Part shown: positions 1-10,027 of the stretch, piece after piece
Layout of the letters: the number at the start of each line of letters is the position of its first letter
How positions within the stretch are numbered: position 1 is the stretch's first letter
DNA from: Spirogloea muscicola
Taxonomy: Eukaryota; Streptophyta; Zygnematophyceae; Spirogloeales; Spirogloeaceae
NCBI GenBank assembly: GCA_009602725.1
Contig: WELB01000340.1
Coordinates: 51,484-66,652, forward strand
Direction: 5' to 3'
Length of the DNA: 15,169 nt
The notes under the pieces: generated by a model
What the model saw: the letters and a program-made list of their open reading frames with translations, nothing else
Told to the model about the DNA's origin: nothing
Database searches by the model: none
Made by a program: the position numbers and the translations under genes

Positions 1-1
1 G

Positions 2-133
2 TCGACGGGCCGCGCGTCGCCGGGTGAGGCGGGCGCCGTCGCCGCCGCCGCGCCGCCGGCCGCTGCGACTGCCTCCGCGCCTTTGGTGGCGATGGCCACC
101 AAGGATCCGGAAACCGGATCCTTGTCGCCGCTG
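2..133 (+). other. Possible 5' exon of the PNPase gene encoding a transit peptide (partial)
   Basis: The frame beginning at base 2 is open to a TGA at 185-187 and encodes an Ala/Pro-rich, acid-poor stretch, then a Met at 92 (ggcgATGgcc context). A GT donor at 134 in phase 0 could join to an AG acceptor at 212-213, placing exon sequence from 214 in the same frame as the PNPase ORF and bypassing the stop at 205. A TGCTAAC branch-point-like motif at 151-157 lies about 55 nt before that acceptor. The intron would be 80 bp, slightly shorter than the shortest clear one in the gene (86 bp). A second donor at 24 (gtgagg) is an alternative. This is inference from splice signals and composition, and the exon may begin before the window. 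Confidence 0.35.
100..124. repeat. Perfect 11-bp inverted repeat with 3-nt loop
   Basis: CAAGGATCCGG at 100-110 is the exact reverse complement of 114-124, with AAA between. In RNA it would form a strong hairpin in the 5' region of the PNPase gene. If 2-133 is coding, it encodes part of the N-terminal peptide. Confidence 0.8.
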
Positions 134-228
134 GTGCCGCAAAAGTGGCCTGCTAACAGACAATTAGTCCTAAGTGATTGGCACTGAATGCGGTTTTCGC
201 CGCCTGAGCTGAGCCCCCCGTCGTGGCA

Positions 229-3200
229 ATGGCCATGGCAGCGCCGGGCAAGGCGTTCCGGGCGGAGGCGCCCGGCGGGGTGGCGTTCGAGAGCGGCAAG
301 CTGGCGCGGCTGGCCGGCGGCGCTGTGCTCGCCACCGCCGCCGACGGCACCGCCGTGCTCGCCACCGTCGTCTGCTCCCACGGCGACGGCGGCGGCGACG
401 ACCGCGGCTTCCTACCCCTCATCGTGAGCTCTGCCATGAGTGCCCGGCAAAGAGAAGAATGTAGCTGCTGATATATAACAGATATAACATGTAGTATATG
501 AGACATGTAGCATAATCTGTCAATACATCATATGTTATTACCATGGTATATTGTCATAGTATGAGCGGCTGTAAGAGCCAGCCAGGTGCATACAGTGAGT
601 GCTCATGACAGTGTTAAGAGGATCCCATGGCAGCCGTGAGGCGCCCGCGAGAGCTGGCGCTGATGCCGCAGACATGCCGGTCGCTCGCTGCCCAGGTCGA
701 CTACCGGGAGCGGTCGGCGGCAGTGAGCAAGATCCCGGGCACGCTGATGCGCCGGGAGGGCCCGCCGCGTGAGCGCGAGACGCTGGCCTCGCGCGCCATC
801 GACCGCTGCCTCCGGCCCTTGTTCCCGCCCGGCTTCTCCGCCGACGTCCAAGTGCGTACGCTGCTCTCTCGCCGTCAGCTCGGCGGGCATTTACGTTGCG
901 CATCCACGTTGCGGTGTCCGCCACCCTGACTGCAGCTTGCAAGAGGTCCAGCGTTCCATGGCCGCGGGGTTTCGTCGTTGGTGATGAGCCTTGCTCCCTC
1001 TCTACCTCCCTCCTCTTGCCGTTTCCTCATACATCCTTGTCGTGCCGATGTGGACGCCAGATCATGGCCAGCGTGCTGGCCGCCGGAGGCGAGGCCGACC
1101 CCAACGTCCTGGCCATCAACGCCGCATCGGCGGCGCTGCACTCGTCCGACGTGCCCTGGGGTGGCCCGCTGGGCGCCGTGCGCATCGGGCGCGTCGCCGG
1201 CCAGCTGGTCGTCAACCCCAAGCCCGTGGAGGTGCGATCTGCGCCTCGGGCCCTGCCGGCGGCAGCGCACGGCCTCCCGCTGGCGGCGGCGCTGATTGTG
1301 GGCTGCTCCTGGTGCAGCTGGCGGACAGCGACCTGAGCCTGCTGTACGCCGGCACCGAGGGCCGCACGGTCATGCTCGAGGCCCAGGCCAGCGGCATCTC
1401 CGACATGGACTTCTGCGCTGCGCTCGAGCTCGCCCATGATGAGGTCTGCTGCTGCTTGGCCTCCAGGCACTGCAACTCTTGACCAAGCCCCGTCATATGT
1501 ACCCCAACCATAGTTAGTGTAGTAGTTAGTGGTGGTGCCCGGCCATTATGTGCGCCTTGCATTGAGCTCGTCAGTTGCTTGGTCCAATGGCCTCTGGTCT
1601 CAAGCTATCGCCTTGCCGTTGGCCCAGGTCGCGAAGTTGCTGCCAGCGCAGCGGCGGCTGGCGGAGCTGGTAGGCGCTGCCAAGCGTGGCGTGAAGGCGG
1701 CTGACGCTCATGCCGATGTCGTGGCCAAGGTCCGGGGGCTCGCCGCGCCGGCAATCGAGAGCGTCCTCACCAACCCAGCCTATGGCAAGGTGAGGCGCAG
1801 CGTGATCAGCAGCGGCTGCATAAGACCACCTTTGTTTCAAACTAATTACTCCTCTTACACTCAGTGTTAGGGGCGGGGCAAAACTAGCCATTAAGGCCAA
1901 TGGTGGTCATCCATCTGCAGATGGACCGGGGCCGGACTCTGGGCGACGTCCAGGCGCGCGTGCAGGAGGCGCTGGAGGCGGATGGCGACGCGCGCGCGCT
2001 TGCGCAGCTCCCGCTTGCCATCGAGAAGGTCAAGAAGGAGGTGTGTCCGTTGGCCCTCCCTGCTTCCCTCTACTCCACACTGTGCATTCGCCTGGCTGCT
2101 GCTTTGTAGTATTCAAAAGTGTAGACTTTTTTTATTGTCTTTGCTTGTGTAGCTTCCCATTCCATAGATCCTTTGGTTACTGAAAATGGTCTGCTTTATA
2201 CACGACTAGATGGAGTCAGTCACCCCTCCTCCCACGTCCTCTTGAGTCTTTCCATGGCCGCCAGATCGTGCGGCGGCACGTGTTCAAGGGCGGCATGCGC
2301 GTCGACGGCCGGCGGCTGGACGGCATTCGCGCCCTCCTGTGCGAGGCCGGGCCGCTGCCCTCGCTGCACGGGTCGTCCCTCTTCTCGCGCGGCAACACGC
2401 AGGTGCTCTGCACGGTGGCGCTGGGCGCGCCCGAGGACGCGCAGCGCCTCTTCTCGCTCGCCGGCACCAGCAGCAAGCGCTTCATGGTGCACTATGCCTT
2501 CCCGCCTTTTGCCGTCAACGAGATCCGCCCGGTCGCTGGGGTCTCGCGCCGCGAGGTCGGCCATGGTGAGCACTCTGGCTTGCTTCACACAAGTGAACTG
2601 AGTCAAGGCTTATAAGGACCATCAAGCTGAAAGTGCCAGTACTCATTGGATGCGGCGAAAGCCTTCGATGCAAGTGAGTCCCCTCTAATCAGTGTGGGGC
2701 TGCTCTGTATGCTGCATCATCCACGCTTCTGTTGCAGGCGCGCTAGCGGAGAAGGCGCTCCTGGCGGTGCTGCCGCCAGAGGCAAGCTTCCCTTACAGCG
2801 TGCGTGTGACGTCCGAGTGCCTCGCATCCGATGGATCGTCGTCCATGGCAACCGTATGCGGAGGTGGAATTTCAATACCCAGCACCTCCCCGCTCTTATC
2901 ATGTCATTGCAGCTCCTGCTCGACTTGGCAGAGTGCTTAAGCACAACAATGTCTGCAGTCTTGTACCTAAGTTGTTCAAGACATTGAAAATCTCCTCCTT
3001 GCTTTGTGGGCAACGTGTAAAGACTGCCGTCGGTCATGTGTCAACTGCTGGCAGCCCCTCTTTCAACGTTCTCAGACTGGCGGCACCGGCGTGGCGTGCA
3101 GGCAGCCTGGCATTGATGGACGCCGGGGTGCCGCTGCGGGAGCATGTGGCGGGAGTCTCGATCGGCCTCATGGCGGACGTCAACTCTGCCAATGGTGCCA

Positions 3201-5704
3201 TCCGGGATTATCGGCTGCTCACTGACATATTGGTATCTCGCCCTCGACTCGGCCTCAATGTTGCCAATATTGCCTTCTGAACCTGGTCCGTAGCCTCTGA
3301 TAGACAGCAATTGCAGCGCTTGGGTCCAGTCCTGGCAACCAAGCTCCGCATGATTGACAACACTTAGTCCACTCTGAGCACGTACATTCATCGTCCCACA
3401 AATTGTCCACTTTCCACCTGAAATTGCGGTGGCGGTAGCGGCACAGGGCCTGGAGGACTACATGGGCGACATGGACTTCAAGATCGCGGGCACCCGAGGC
3501 GGCATCACAGCTGTGCAGCTGGACTTGAAGCTGCCAGGCGTGCCGCTTGCGGTGGTGGCCGCGAGCCTGGCACCTGCTGCAACCGCGCGGGCTGCCATCC
3601 TCGACGCCATGGAGGCCGAGCTTGCGAGCCCTCGGCAGGCCCGCTCTGCTACTTTGCCCAAGATCGGTCAGGCTCCGCTTCGGAGGCACTCCATGTCACT
3701 CTCTCTGTGCATCGTGAAGCAGTATGTATATGTTAGCGTGTGGTGGAGTGGTAAATGACTTCTCCTCATTCCAAGCGCGACATGTTTGAGGAGGCAAGCC
3801 GCCTCTGCCTGCAGCATGCACCGGCACGCTGCCCAAGCTCTGCCCCTGGCTTGCTTCACCCTGCTTGACGATGGTCGCCTCGGGCCATGCTTGCATGTTG
3901 CGCAGGCACCATGTCTATCGACCGCGACTTTATCGGGCGGCTGATTGGTCCTCAGGGCGCCAACATCAAGCATATCCAGGCCACGACAGGTTGCTTGCAC
4001 GCCCGCTTCTTTGCCCTTCAAGTAACACAATCTGCAATTATCGTTTCCAAGGGCCATGATACATGTCCTTGTAGGAAGGACAGAGGGCTGCAGATTGCAG
4101 GTGCTTGTCAGCGGCAGGCCAGCAGCGCAAGTGACCTCACCTGAGCATACAAGTGCCGAGTTGTTGCGCCCTGCCCAGGCTCGAGGTTGAGCGTTGCCGA
4201 TGACGGCACAGTCAACATCTTTGCCAGCACAGAGAAGGCATACAATGCCGCCAAGGACATGGTGCGAATTTCGTCAGCCCCGGCAATTACGGCCGCTGGC
4301 ATTGTAGGCCTGATAGCGTTAGCCTGTCAAGCCAGTTACTAATACCAGTAGTCGTGCATGTTGCTTTCGTCCATGTGGCAAAAGGTCGAAGACACCGTGG
4401 GCCGTGAGGTGCCAGTGGGGTCAGTGCATACCGCGACGGTGGTATCCATCCGCGAGTATGGGGCGATCGTGGAGTTGCCAGCCGGCCAGCAGGGTCTCGT
4501 GCACATCTCCGAGCTCGCTCATCACAAGGTATCGTGCACGCTGTCGCTGCCGCTGCGATCTGCTCAGTGGCGACAGTCGCCGTTGGCCTGTTTGGGCACG
4601 CCCGCCTTGATGTGGGCAGGGACTAACCATTGATTGATTTGACTGTGTAGTGTAGACATAGTATCTTCCCCAAGATTGAGGGTTATGGCTAGTTAATGCT
4701 CTCCATATCTTTGAGCTTGACTTGACATTGGCGGATGGTGGTGGCTGTGGCTTGCCGTGGTGGGGGGCGGGCGCTGTGTTGCAGACATTGCGGGTGGAGG
4801 ACGAGGTCGCACTGGGGCAGACATTCCAGGTCGCGTGCGTCGCCAAGGACGTGCGCGGCAACCTGAAGCTGTCACGCAGGGCCTGCCTGCCGCCTCCCGC
4901 TGCTGCAGCGACTGCCCCTAATCGGCTACCATTCTCCGCGCCGCCACGACCACCCTCCCCCCCCTCGTCCACCCTCTCTGACCAGGAATCGTCGTCGACA
5001 CCCACTTTGTCGTCCTCACCGAGTCCACCCTCACCGCCTTCCTCGTCTGAAGTGGGGACGAGCTGTAGAGGCAGTGGTGCAGACAGCAGCGCAGGGAGTA
5101 GAGCAGGGCCGGGCCACTTCCTGCATGGCCTGCGCGGCGACCGAGGTGGGAGACGGCCACGGCTGCTACGGCCAACCCCAAGAAAGGAAAGTTGGATGGT
5201 GGATAAGCTGCAGGCAGAGCTCCAGATGGAGGGCCGCAACAGTGGCGATGTGCTATCGGGGCAGCCTGGGAGCCTGAATCCAACCACGACAGACACCGGA
5301 CGGATTGAAGCTGACCTCAACGTTGACGAAGTTGAGCCGGAGCCTGAGCTAGAGGTTGGGCAGGAGTACGTCGCCATGGTGCGGCAAGTCCGGCAATTTG
5401 GCGCCGTGGTGGTCGTGGATGGCAACTCCGACGGCATCCTGCGCTTCGATGAGGTGCCTAACGTCTCCTCATCGTATCTCAAGTGCAGCTGCAGTTGATT
5501 GTTCATTATTGTCAGTTACTAAGAGTGGGTTTGGGGTTGCAGGGAAAGCACACCGATGCTGCAGCCGCAGCTGCATTGGCGGAGAGTTTGGTCGTGGGCG
5601 AGGAGATCCGCGTGCAGTGCATCAGCCCAGGCAGGGCCGGAGCACGACCGAGATTCGCATTTTCAAGCGAGTCAGCGAATGCCACAATTGCTGCTCGAAG
5701 CTAG
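229..5704 (+). CDS. PNP1: Polynucleotide phosphorylase (PNPase), 15 exons, organellar RNA decay
   Basis: Phosphorolytic 3'-5' exoribonuclease/polymerase, expected in chloroplast or mitochondrion. Exons: 229-423, 696-851, 1061-1231, 1318-1443, 1628-1789, 1921-2040, 2265-2565, 2738-2863, 3102-3232, 3447-3666, 3906-3989, 4179-4261, 4385-4528, 4785-5453, 5543-5704. All introns are GT-AG and phases match, giving about 949 aa. Domains: first RNase PH core about 10-215; helical linker about 217-310; second RNase PH core about 311-560, with RREVGHG, the [12 protein letters not shown] phosphate-site region and metal/catalytic residues D500, D506, K508 (GDMDFK); KH about 572-630 with GPQG at 584-587; S1 about 636-708; a Pro/Ser-rich linker about 709-860; and a second S1-like segment about 862-925. 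The first in-frame ATGs are at 229 and 235, with an in-frame stop at 205. No transit peptide follows from these starts, so a 5' exon is probably missing (see 2-133). The family is certain; the N-terminus and the linker are not. Confidence 0.94.
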
Positions 5705-6267
5705 GGAGGGTGTTAGCTTGTGATGTTAGACTTGTCACCCAATTGTCCCCGTAGATGTAATTGCCTGGAAACATTGACAACCTGAGCCTGCAGTAGCCAT
5801 TTGCACTGCTGGTGTCCGCGCAATTGTAATGCCTAGCAACAAGCATAATATTGAGCTGGCAACACCTATGCAATGCACTAGGGTGCACACTCCATCTCAA
5901 TGTAATCCTGCTTGCCACGGGCATCACAGAAGTTCGAAAGACAAGTGAAACTCGGTTGCGCAAATGCAGGCATCACAGGTCTAATTTCGATAGCAGGTGC
6001 TGAGGCTGCAACCGAGAAGGTTAGCCCAAGCTTTGTAAGGCATTGTGCCCAGAGCACACTGTCAGGAGCCTACTGTGAGCTCGTTGCTAGCAGCAGCTAC
6101 CTCCTGCTGCAGCTGCTTGTATTGTCACTGAGGCTGCTGCTGCAGCGGCTGCTCGGAGCAGCTCGAGCAAGGCACATGATGCTATCTACACCACTGAAGG
6201 CAGCATGTGCACGTGAGGTGGAAAGGAGAGGAGTGCGAAGAGTAGATGCTGCATGCAGGATGATGAC
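5705..6267. other. Convergent 3' intergenic region between PNPase and TM9SF genes
   Basis: This 563-bp stretch separates two tail-to-tail genes and should hold both 3' UTRs. On the plus strand it has several TGTAA motifs (for PNPase). I found no clear TGTAA on the minus strand for the TM9 gene. A CTG/CAG-rich stretch lies around 6091-6165. No convincing coding sequence is visible; an open frame at 5912-6292 has no recognisable protein character and runs into the TM9 stop. Confidence 0.6.
5756..5760 (+). terminator. TGTAA polyadenylation signal of the PNPase gene
   Basis: TGTAA, the polyadenylation motif known from Chlamydomonas and used by other green algae, lies 52 nt after the PNPase stop at 5702-5704. 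Further TGTAA copies at 5825-5829 and 5901-5905 could serve as alternative sites. Confidence 0.55.
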
Positions 6268-9200
6268 TCAGTCGATCTTGACCGAGGCGTAGATGGTACG
6301 CACAAACCAGTAGCAGGCATAGAAGCCAATGGTGCCGGTAAGCACAAAGAAGGAGTAAGATATGATGACCATGTAGCCGAAGTACAGCACAGCTGACACT
6401 GGCTTTGTGATCTCCAGCTTCGTGAAGAAGTAGAAGGCAGCATATAGAAACAGGTAGAGGGCGGATGAGCCAGACGTGAGGTAGGCTCTCCACCACCAAT
6501 GATAGTCCTCGGAACACAGCTGGAAGTAGCACAGCACGATGGTGATCTCCGCGCAGGTCACAATCAGGATGATGAAGACAATGAAAAGGAAACCAAAGAT
6601 GTAGTAAAACTGGTGCAGCCAGATGGAGGTGAGGATGAAGAAGAGTTCAATGAAGACCGCGCCGAAAGGCAGAATCCCTCCAATGAGGATGGAGAACACT
6701 GGGCGCATGTACCAGGCCTGCTCAGGAATCTGGCGGGGAATCTTGTTGGTCCTCACGGGGTCCTCAATGGCAGGCTTTTTGTAGCCAAAATAGCTGCCAA
6801 TGAAGACAAGGGGCACAGAGATGCCGAACCAGAGGAAGAAGAGCGCAAACATGGTGCCAAAGGGAACTGCTCCTGATGATTTCTCGCCCCAGATCAGGAA
6901 GTTGAGTATGGAGAAGAGGACGAAGATGGTGCCTGGGAAAAGGAAGGCAGTCTTGAGAGTGTTCATCTTCCAGTCGGTGCCCTTGAACATCTTGTAGAGG
7001 CGTGATGAGGAGTAGCCAGCGAAAAGGCCCATGAAGACCCACAGGAGAAGCATTGCTGTCGTTAAGCCTCCACGGTTGGCAGGTGACAAGAAGCCCAATA
7101 CAGCAAATGCCATGGTCACCACCGTCATGCCAAAAAATTGCACGCCCGTTCCGACAAACACGCACAGTAGGCCCGCCTGCGATGGGGGCCGGAAGACATC
7201 CCCATGAACCAGCTTCCAACCAGTCTCCTCCTGAGCCTCGTCTTGCGTTTCAAGTTGGTTGTACTTTGATATGTCGCGGTGGAGAGTCCTCATCATAATC
7301 ATGGCGACCATGCCCGACAGGAAAAGTACAATCATCAGCGAGTTGATGATAGAAAACCAGTGGATGTGGTCATCTGTCATGAGCAGGTATGTGTCCCAAC
7401 GAGAGGCCCACTTGATCTCATTGTTCATCTGCAAGACCACACACGCGCAGTGCTCTAGTCAGCCGCCATAACAGATACTTAAACCCACCACAACCTGTAC
7501 AGTCCTTTCTCCCACTGCATTCGTTTGAACAATTCGAGCAACACCAGAGGTCCACTTCAGTCTTACTAGTGCAAGATTACTTGCAAAAGTGTATACCACC
7601 ATCTGAAGAAACAGCATGTGCTACTGATATCCTTCCGTAGGTCAATAAAGTAGGACACACACATGGACAGCAAGGGTAATCATTGTCATGCAATTGATGC
7701 TCAAAGTGGATGAAACAATCATGATTGTGTGAATCTGTCACTTGTAAGCGGGCAGTAAGCTGACCGTGAAATTGACGTCGTGTGTGAAGATGATCTCGTC
7801 GTTCTCCTCCACAGTCTGTAGGTCTGTTATACGCTCCACTTGGTCCACAAACTTCTTCTTCATGGGGTTGCAGGTATTCAGACGGGGCTTCATGGGGTCG
7901 AAAACACCGTCGTATGTATGCTTGATGCTGTCAACATTGATTAACACAAGTGCTTGCATCACACACAGTTCAGCGATTAACAGCGACAGTGGCTGGCAAA
8001 AAGGGAGAAGACCTGATCATGAACCATAAGTCTAGGTCAAGATGGAAGCGCCTGCTTCCCAGCCCTTGGTTATTACTCTGGATTCTGTATGATACAGTCT
8101 TGTGTCATGATACTCACATCCTCATTTAGGCTCATCACCCAACTCTGACCTATATAAGGTCAACAACACAATGTGCCTATTGTACACTGCTTCCCGCACA
8201 AGGCAAGCTACACCCAACGAAAGCTGCGGCACACCTGACTGGTTTGACCTCAAATCCTACGATGCGAGACGTCTCAGTGTTGGGATCCTTGTGTATGAGA
8301 ACAGTGAAGCTCAGGTGATTGTGGATGGCATATGTGCCCTGCACAAGTGACCATTCCCGAGCAGAATGTATCAGAGTGGCATGCAATGAGACCCGTGACA
8401 GAAGATTTGGGGGTGCAGAGCAGACTGTAGGCAGTGGCGGTGGACCTGGCCATTCAATGGGTGAAGGCACATACCTCCACCTTCTTTCCAACAGTGTATC
8501 CACGTTCATAAGTAGTGTACTTGCCATTCTCCAACTCGTGCACCTTGGGCATGGCTACTGGTAAATTGTCCAGAATCCTGAGGCGACAACAAGAGCTTAG
8601 CCAGCCACCAAGAGAGAACGGGCACTTGTGACAAGTATACTGCATGTTGGCAGACTCGCACAGCTCATCTGGTCAGCTCACCCTTTGCTTACATGTTCAC
8701 GCGATAATCCTCGTCAATGCGCTCTTTGAACAACTTGGACTCCTCGGCCGACAGCTTGTCTATTCTGCAGAGGAACTTGCACTGCTCATCATTCTCCATG
8801 GAGAACTGCACCAACACACATGTGCTGGTTGCAAGTGTAAGATAGTGTAGTCAGGACGCTGTAGTTCACAAGAAAGGCGCGCGAAGAGTTGGAGCCGTCC
8901 TTCCCATCACAAACAACCACAGAAGAGCAACCTCAAGTCCAGCACTAGGATTTGAACTTACGATGTACACAGAATTCTCGATGCGATCCCCTCGGAGGAC
9001 CTCTCCCAGATTCTCGGCGCTGTTGACGATCTTTTCCGGCCGGCAGAAAGGGAGAGTGTAGTATTCGTATGGCAGCTGTGTCCTGGTGGACGACAGCTTG
9101 TTCACCTTGATTGTCATGGAAGCATCCTGATTGGTGACAGGGCAGAACGAAGGCGTCATCTTTCAGCAATGGGAGGAATCTAGCCCGAAGAACACTGGCG

Positions 9201-9441
9201 GCGAGGCAGCCATCCCGGACGGGTGAGATCCACGGCGAGCAGACGGGATCTGCGACGGAGGGCTGCTGGCAGGGAGGAGGATGGGGAGGGGGGAACAGTC
9301 GACCTTCTTAAAGTCGGCGGGCGCGACGCCGGGCAGGTAGAAGGCGGCGGCGGGCCGCGCGCCGGCGGCCAGCAGCAGGGCGGCGACGCTCACGGCGGCC
9401 GCCGCGGCGGAGGCAGCGGCGGAGCCGGCGGCGCGGCCCAT
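6268..9441 (-). CDS. TM9SF: Transmembrane 9 superfamily protein (EMP70/nonaspanin), 7 exons
   Basis: Golgi/endosomal nine-span membrane protein; members act in membrane-protein sorting and cell adhesion. Exons in transcription order: 9441-9304, 9126-8962, 8805-8693, 8577-8475, 8338-8235, 7927-7765, 7428-6268. Phases match throughout and the product is about 648 aa, normal for the family. It opens with an Ala-rich signal peptide (about 1-34), then FYLPGVAP at the start of the lumenal domain. That domain (about 35-275) contains LPFCRP, ENLGEVLRGDRIENS and RIVGFEVKP. IKWASRWDTYLL precedes TM1. Exon 7 encodes all nine membrane segments, with FGTMFALFFLWFGISVPLVF, IPRQIP, FIELFFILTSIW and LCSEDYHWWWR. 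The C-terminus ends in KID, the KXD/E COPI-binding Golgi-retention signal described for TM9 proteins. The start at 9441 is the only ATG preceding a good signal peptide. It is divergent from the ADP/ATP carrier gene. Confidence 0.96.
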
Positions 9442-9531
9442 GGCGGGCGGGAAGGCGCGCCGGCGGAGGGAGGCGGGGAGGTGCGTGAGGCTGTTGGAGT
9501 TACCGTGGGGAACGAGCCCTCCCGGGGAGGA

Positions 9532-9546
9532 GGGAGGGAGGGCGGG
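9532..9546 (+). other. G-quadruplex-type motif upstream of TM9SF
   Basis: Four GGG runs separated by single bases (A, A, C) form the tightest type of quadruplex motif, inside a longer G-rich tract from about 9524 to 9574. It lies about 91-105 bp upstream of the TM9SF ATG, with the G-rich strand being the template for that gene. Folding in vivo is not shown. Confidence 0.5.
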
Positions 9547-9818
9547 CGGAAGGGAGGGCACGGGAAGGCGACTGGGCGGCCGGCGGGGAGGGGGGACGGC
9601 GGCGCCGTCCCGGAACCCCCCCCGCGGCAGGTTTGAACGGGACCCTGGGACCGCCCCCGCCGGGTAGGTCGTTGGCAGCGACGGGCCCGCAGCGCAGGGG
9701 CCTCCCTTCAAAAGAGCAGTTCTATCAATGATTATGACTTGAACGTGGAAAGGGGGCCTCGCCTGGTGGGAGGTTAATTCCACCCGCCGTCGGATGGGGC
9801 TGGGCCCGCCGCGACGCC

Positions 9819-9828
9819 GCCACGTGGC
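9819..9828. promoter_or_regulatory. G-box-like palindrome GCCACGTGGC
   Basis: A perfect 10-bp palindrome around CACGTG, the core bound by plant bZIP and bHLH factors. It sits 200 bp before the carrier ATG and 378 bp from the TM9SF ATG. Being symmetrical, it could serve either gene. Binding is inferred only from the motif. Confidence 0.4.
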
Positions 9829-9932
9829 GCGCGATTTCGGGCCGTGGCCATCGGACGGCAATGGCAGGGGCTCCCCGATCGACGGCCGGTATGCGGCCCC
9901 CTGGAGGAGGGGGCCCCCACGCCCCCCCCTCC

Positions 9933-9962
9933 CCGCCGCCGCCGCCGCGGCCGCCGCCGCCG
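9933..9962 (+). repeat. (CCG)n simple repeat in the 5' region of the ADP/ATP carrier gene
   Basis: About ten CCG units, interrupted in the middle by GCGGCC, with C-runs just before it. It lies 66-95 bp upstream of the carrier ATG at 10028, probably in the 5' UTR or promoter. Confidence 0.75.
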
Positions 9963-10027
9963 TTCGCGGCGCGGACGCCGGTCGCGGAGATCGCCGCGGC
10001 GCGCCCTCCATTCCCACACTCGCCACA

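Larger units (their letters stand above)
9442..10027. promoter_or_regulatory. Shared bidirectional promoter region, TM9SF and ADP/ATP carrier genes
   Basis: This 586-bp gap between two divergent start codons must contain both 5' UTRs and promoters. It is very GC-rich. The left part (about 9442-9600) is G-rich on the plus strand and the right part (about 9895-9965) is C-rich, so the sense strand of each gene is C-rich near its own start. I saw no clear TATA box. It contains a CACGTG palindrome, a G-run cluster and a CCG repeat, listed separately. Transcription start sites cannot be read from the sequence. Confidence 0.6.

Noticed and set aside
12-60. GCC/CCG-rich stretch as a separate microsatellite
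   Set aside because: Too irregular to call a repeat; better explained as Ala/Pro-coding or general GC-rich leader sequence.
4421-5506. 361-codon open frame on the minus strand
   Set aside because: Antisense to PNPase exons 13-14 and their intron; it mirrors the Pro/Ser-rich GC-rich linker and has no family resemblance.
6060-6180. CTG/CAG-rich segment as a structured ncRNA
   Set aside because: Pairing is possible but imperfect and it lies in a presumed 3' UTR; no independent support.
6499-6876. 125-codon Glu/Asp-rich open frame on the plus strand
   Set aside because: Shadow of the TM9SF last exon: hydrophobic codons read antisense give acidic residues.
9223-9667. Gly/Arg-rich open frames on the plus strand
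   Set aside because: Produced by the G-rich promoter and antisense to TM9SF exon 1; no protein features.
9442-10026. Upstream extension of the TM9SF first exon on the minus strand
   Set aside because: The frame is open, but the sequence is Arg/Pro/Ser low-complexity from promoter DNA; the ATG at 9441 directly precedes a proper signal peptide.
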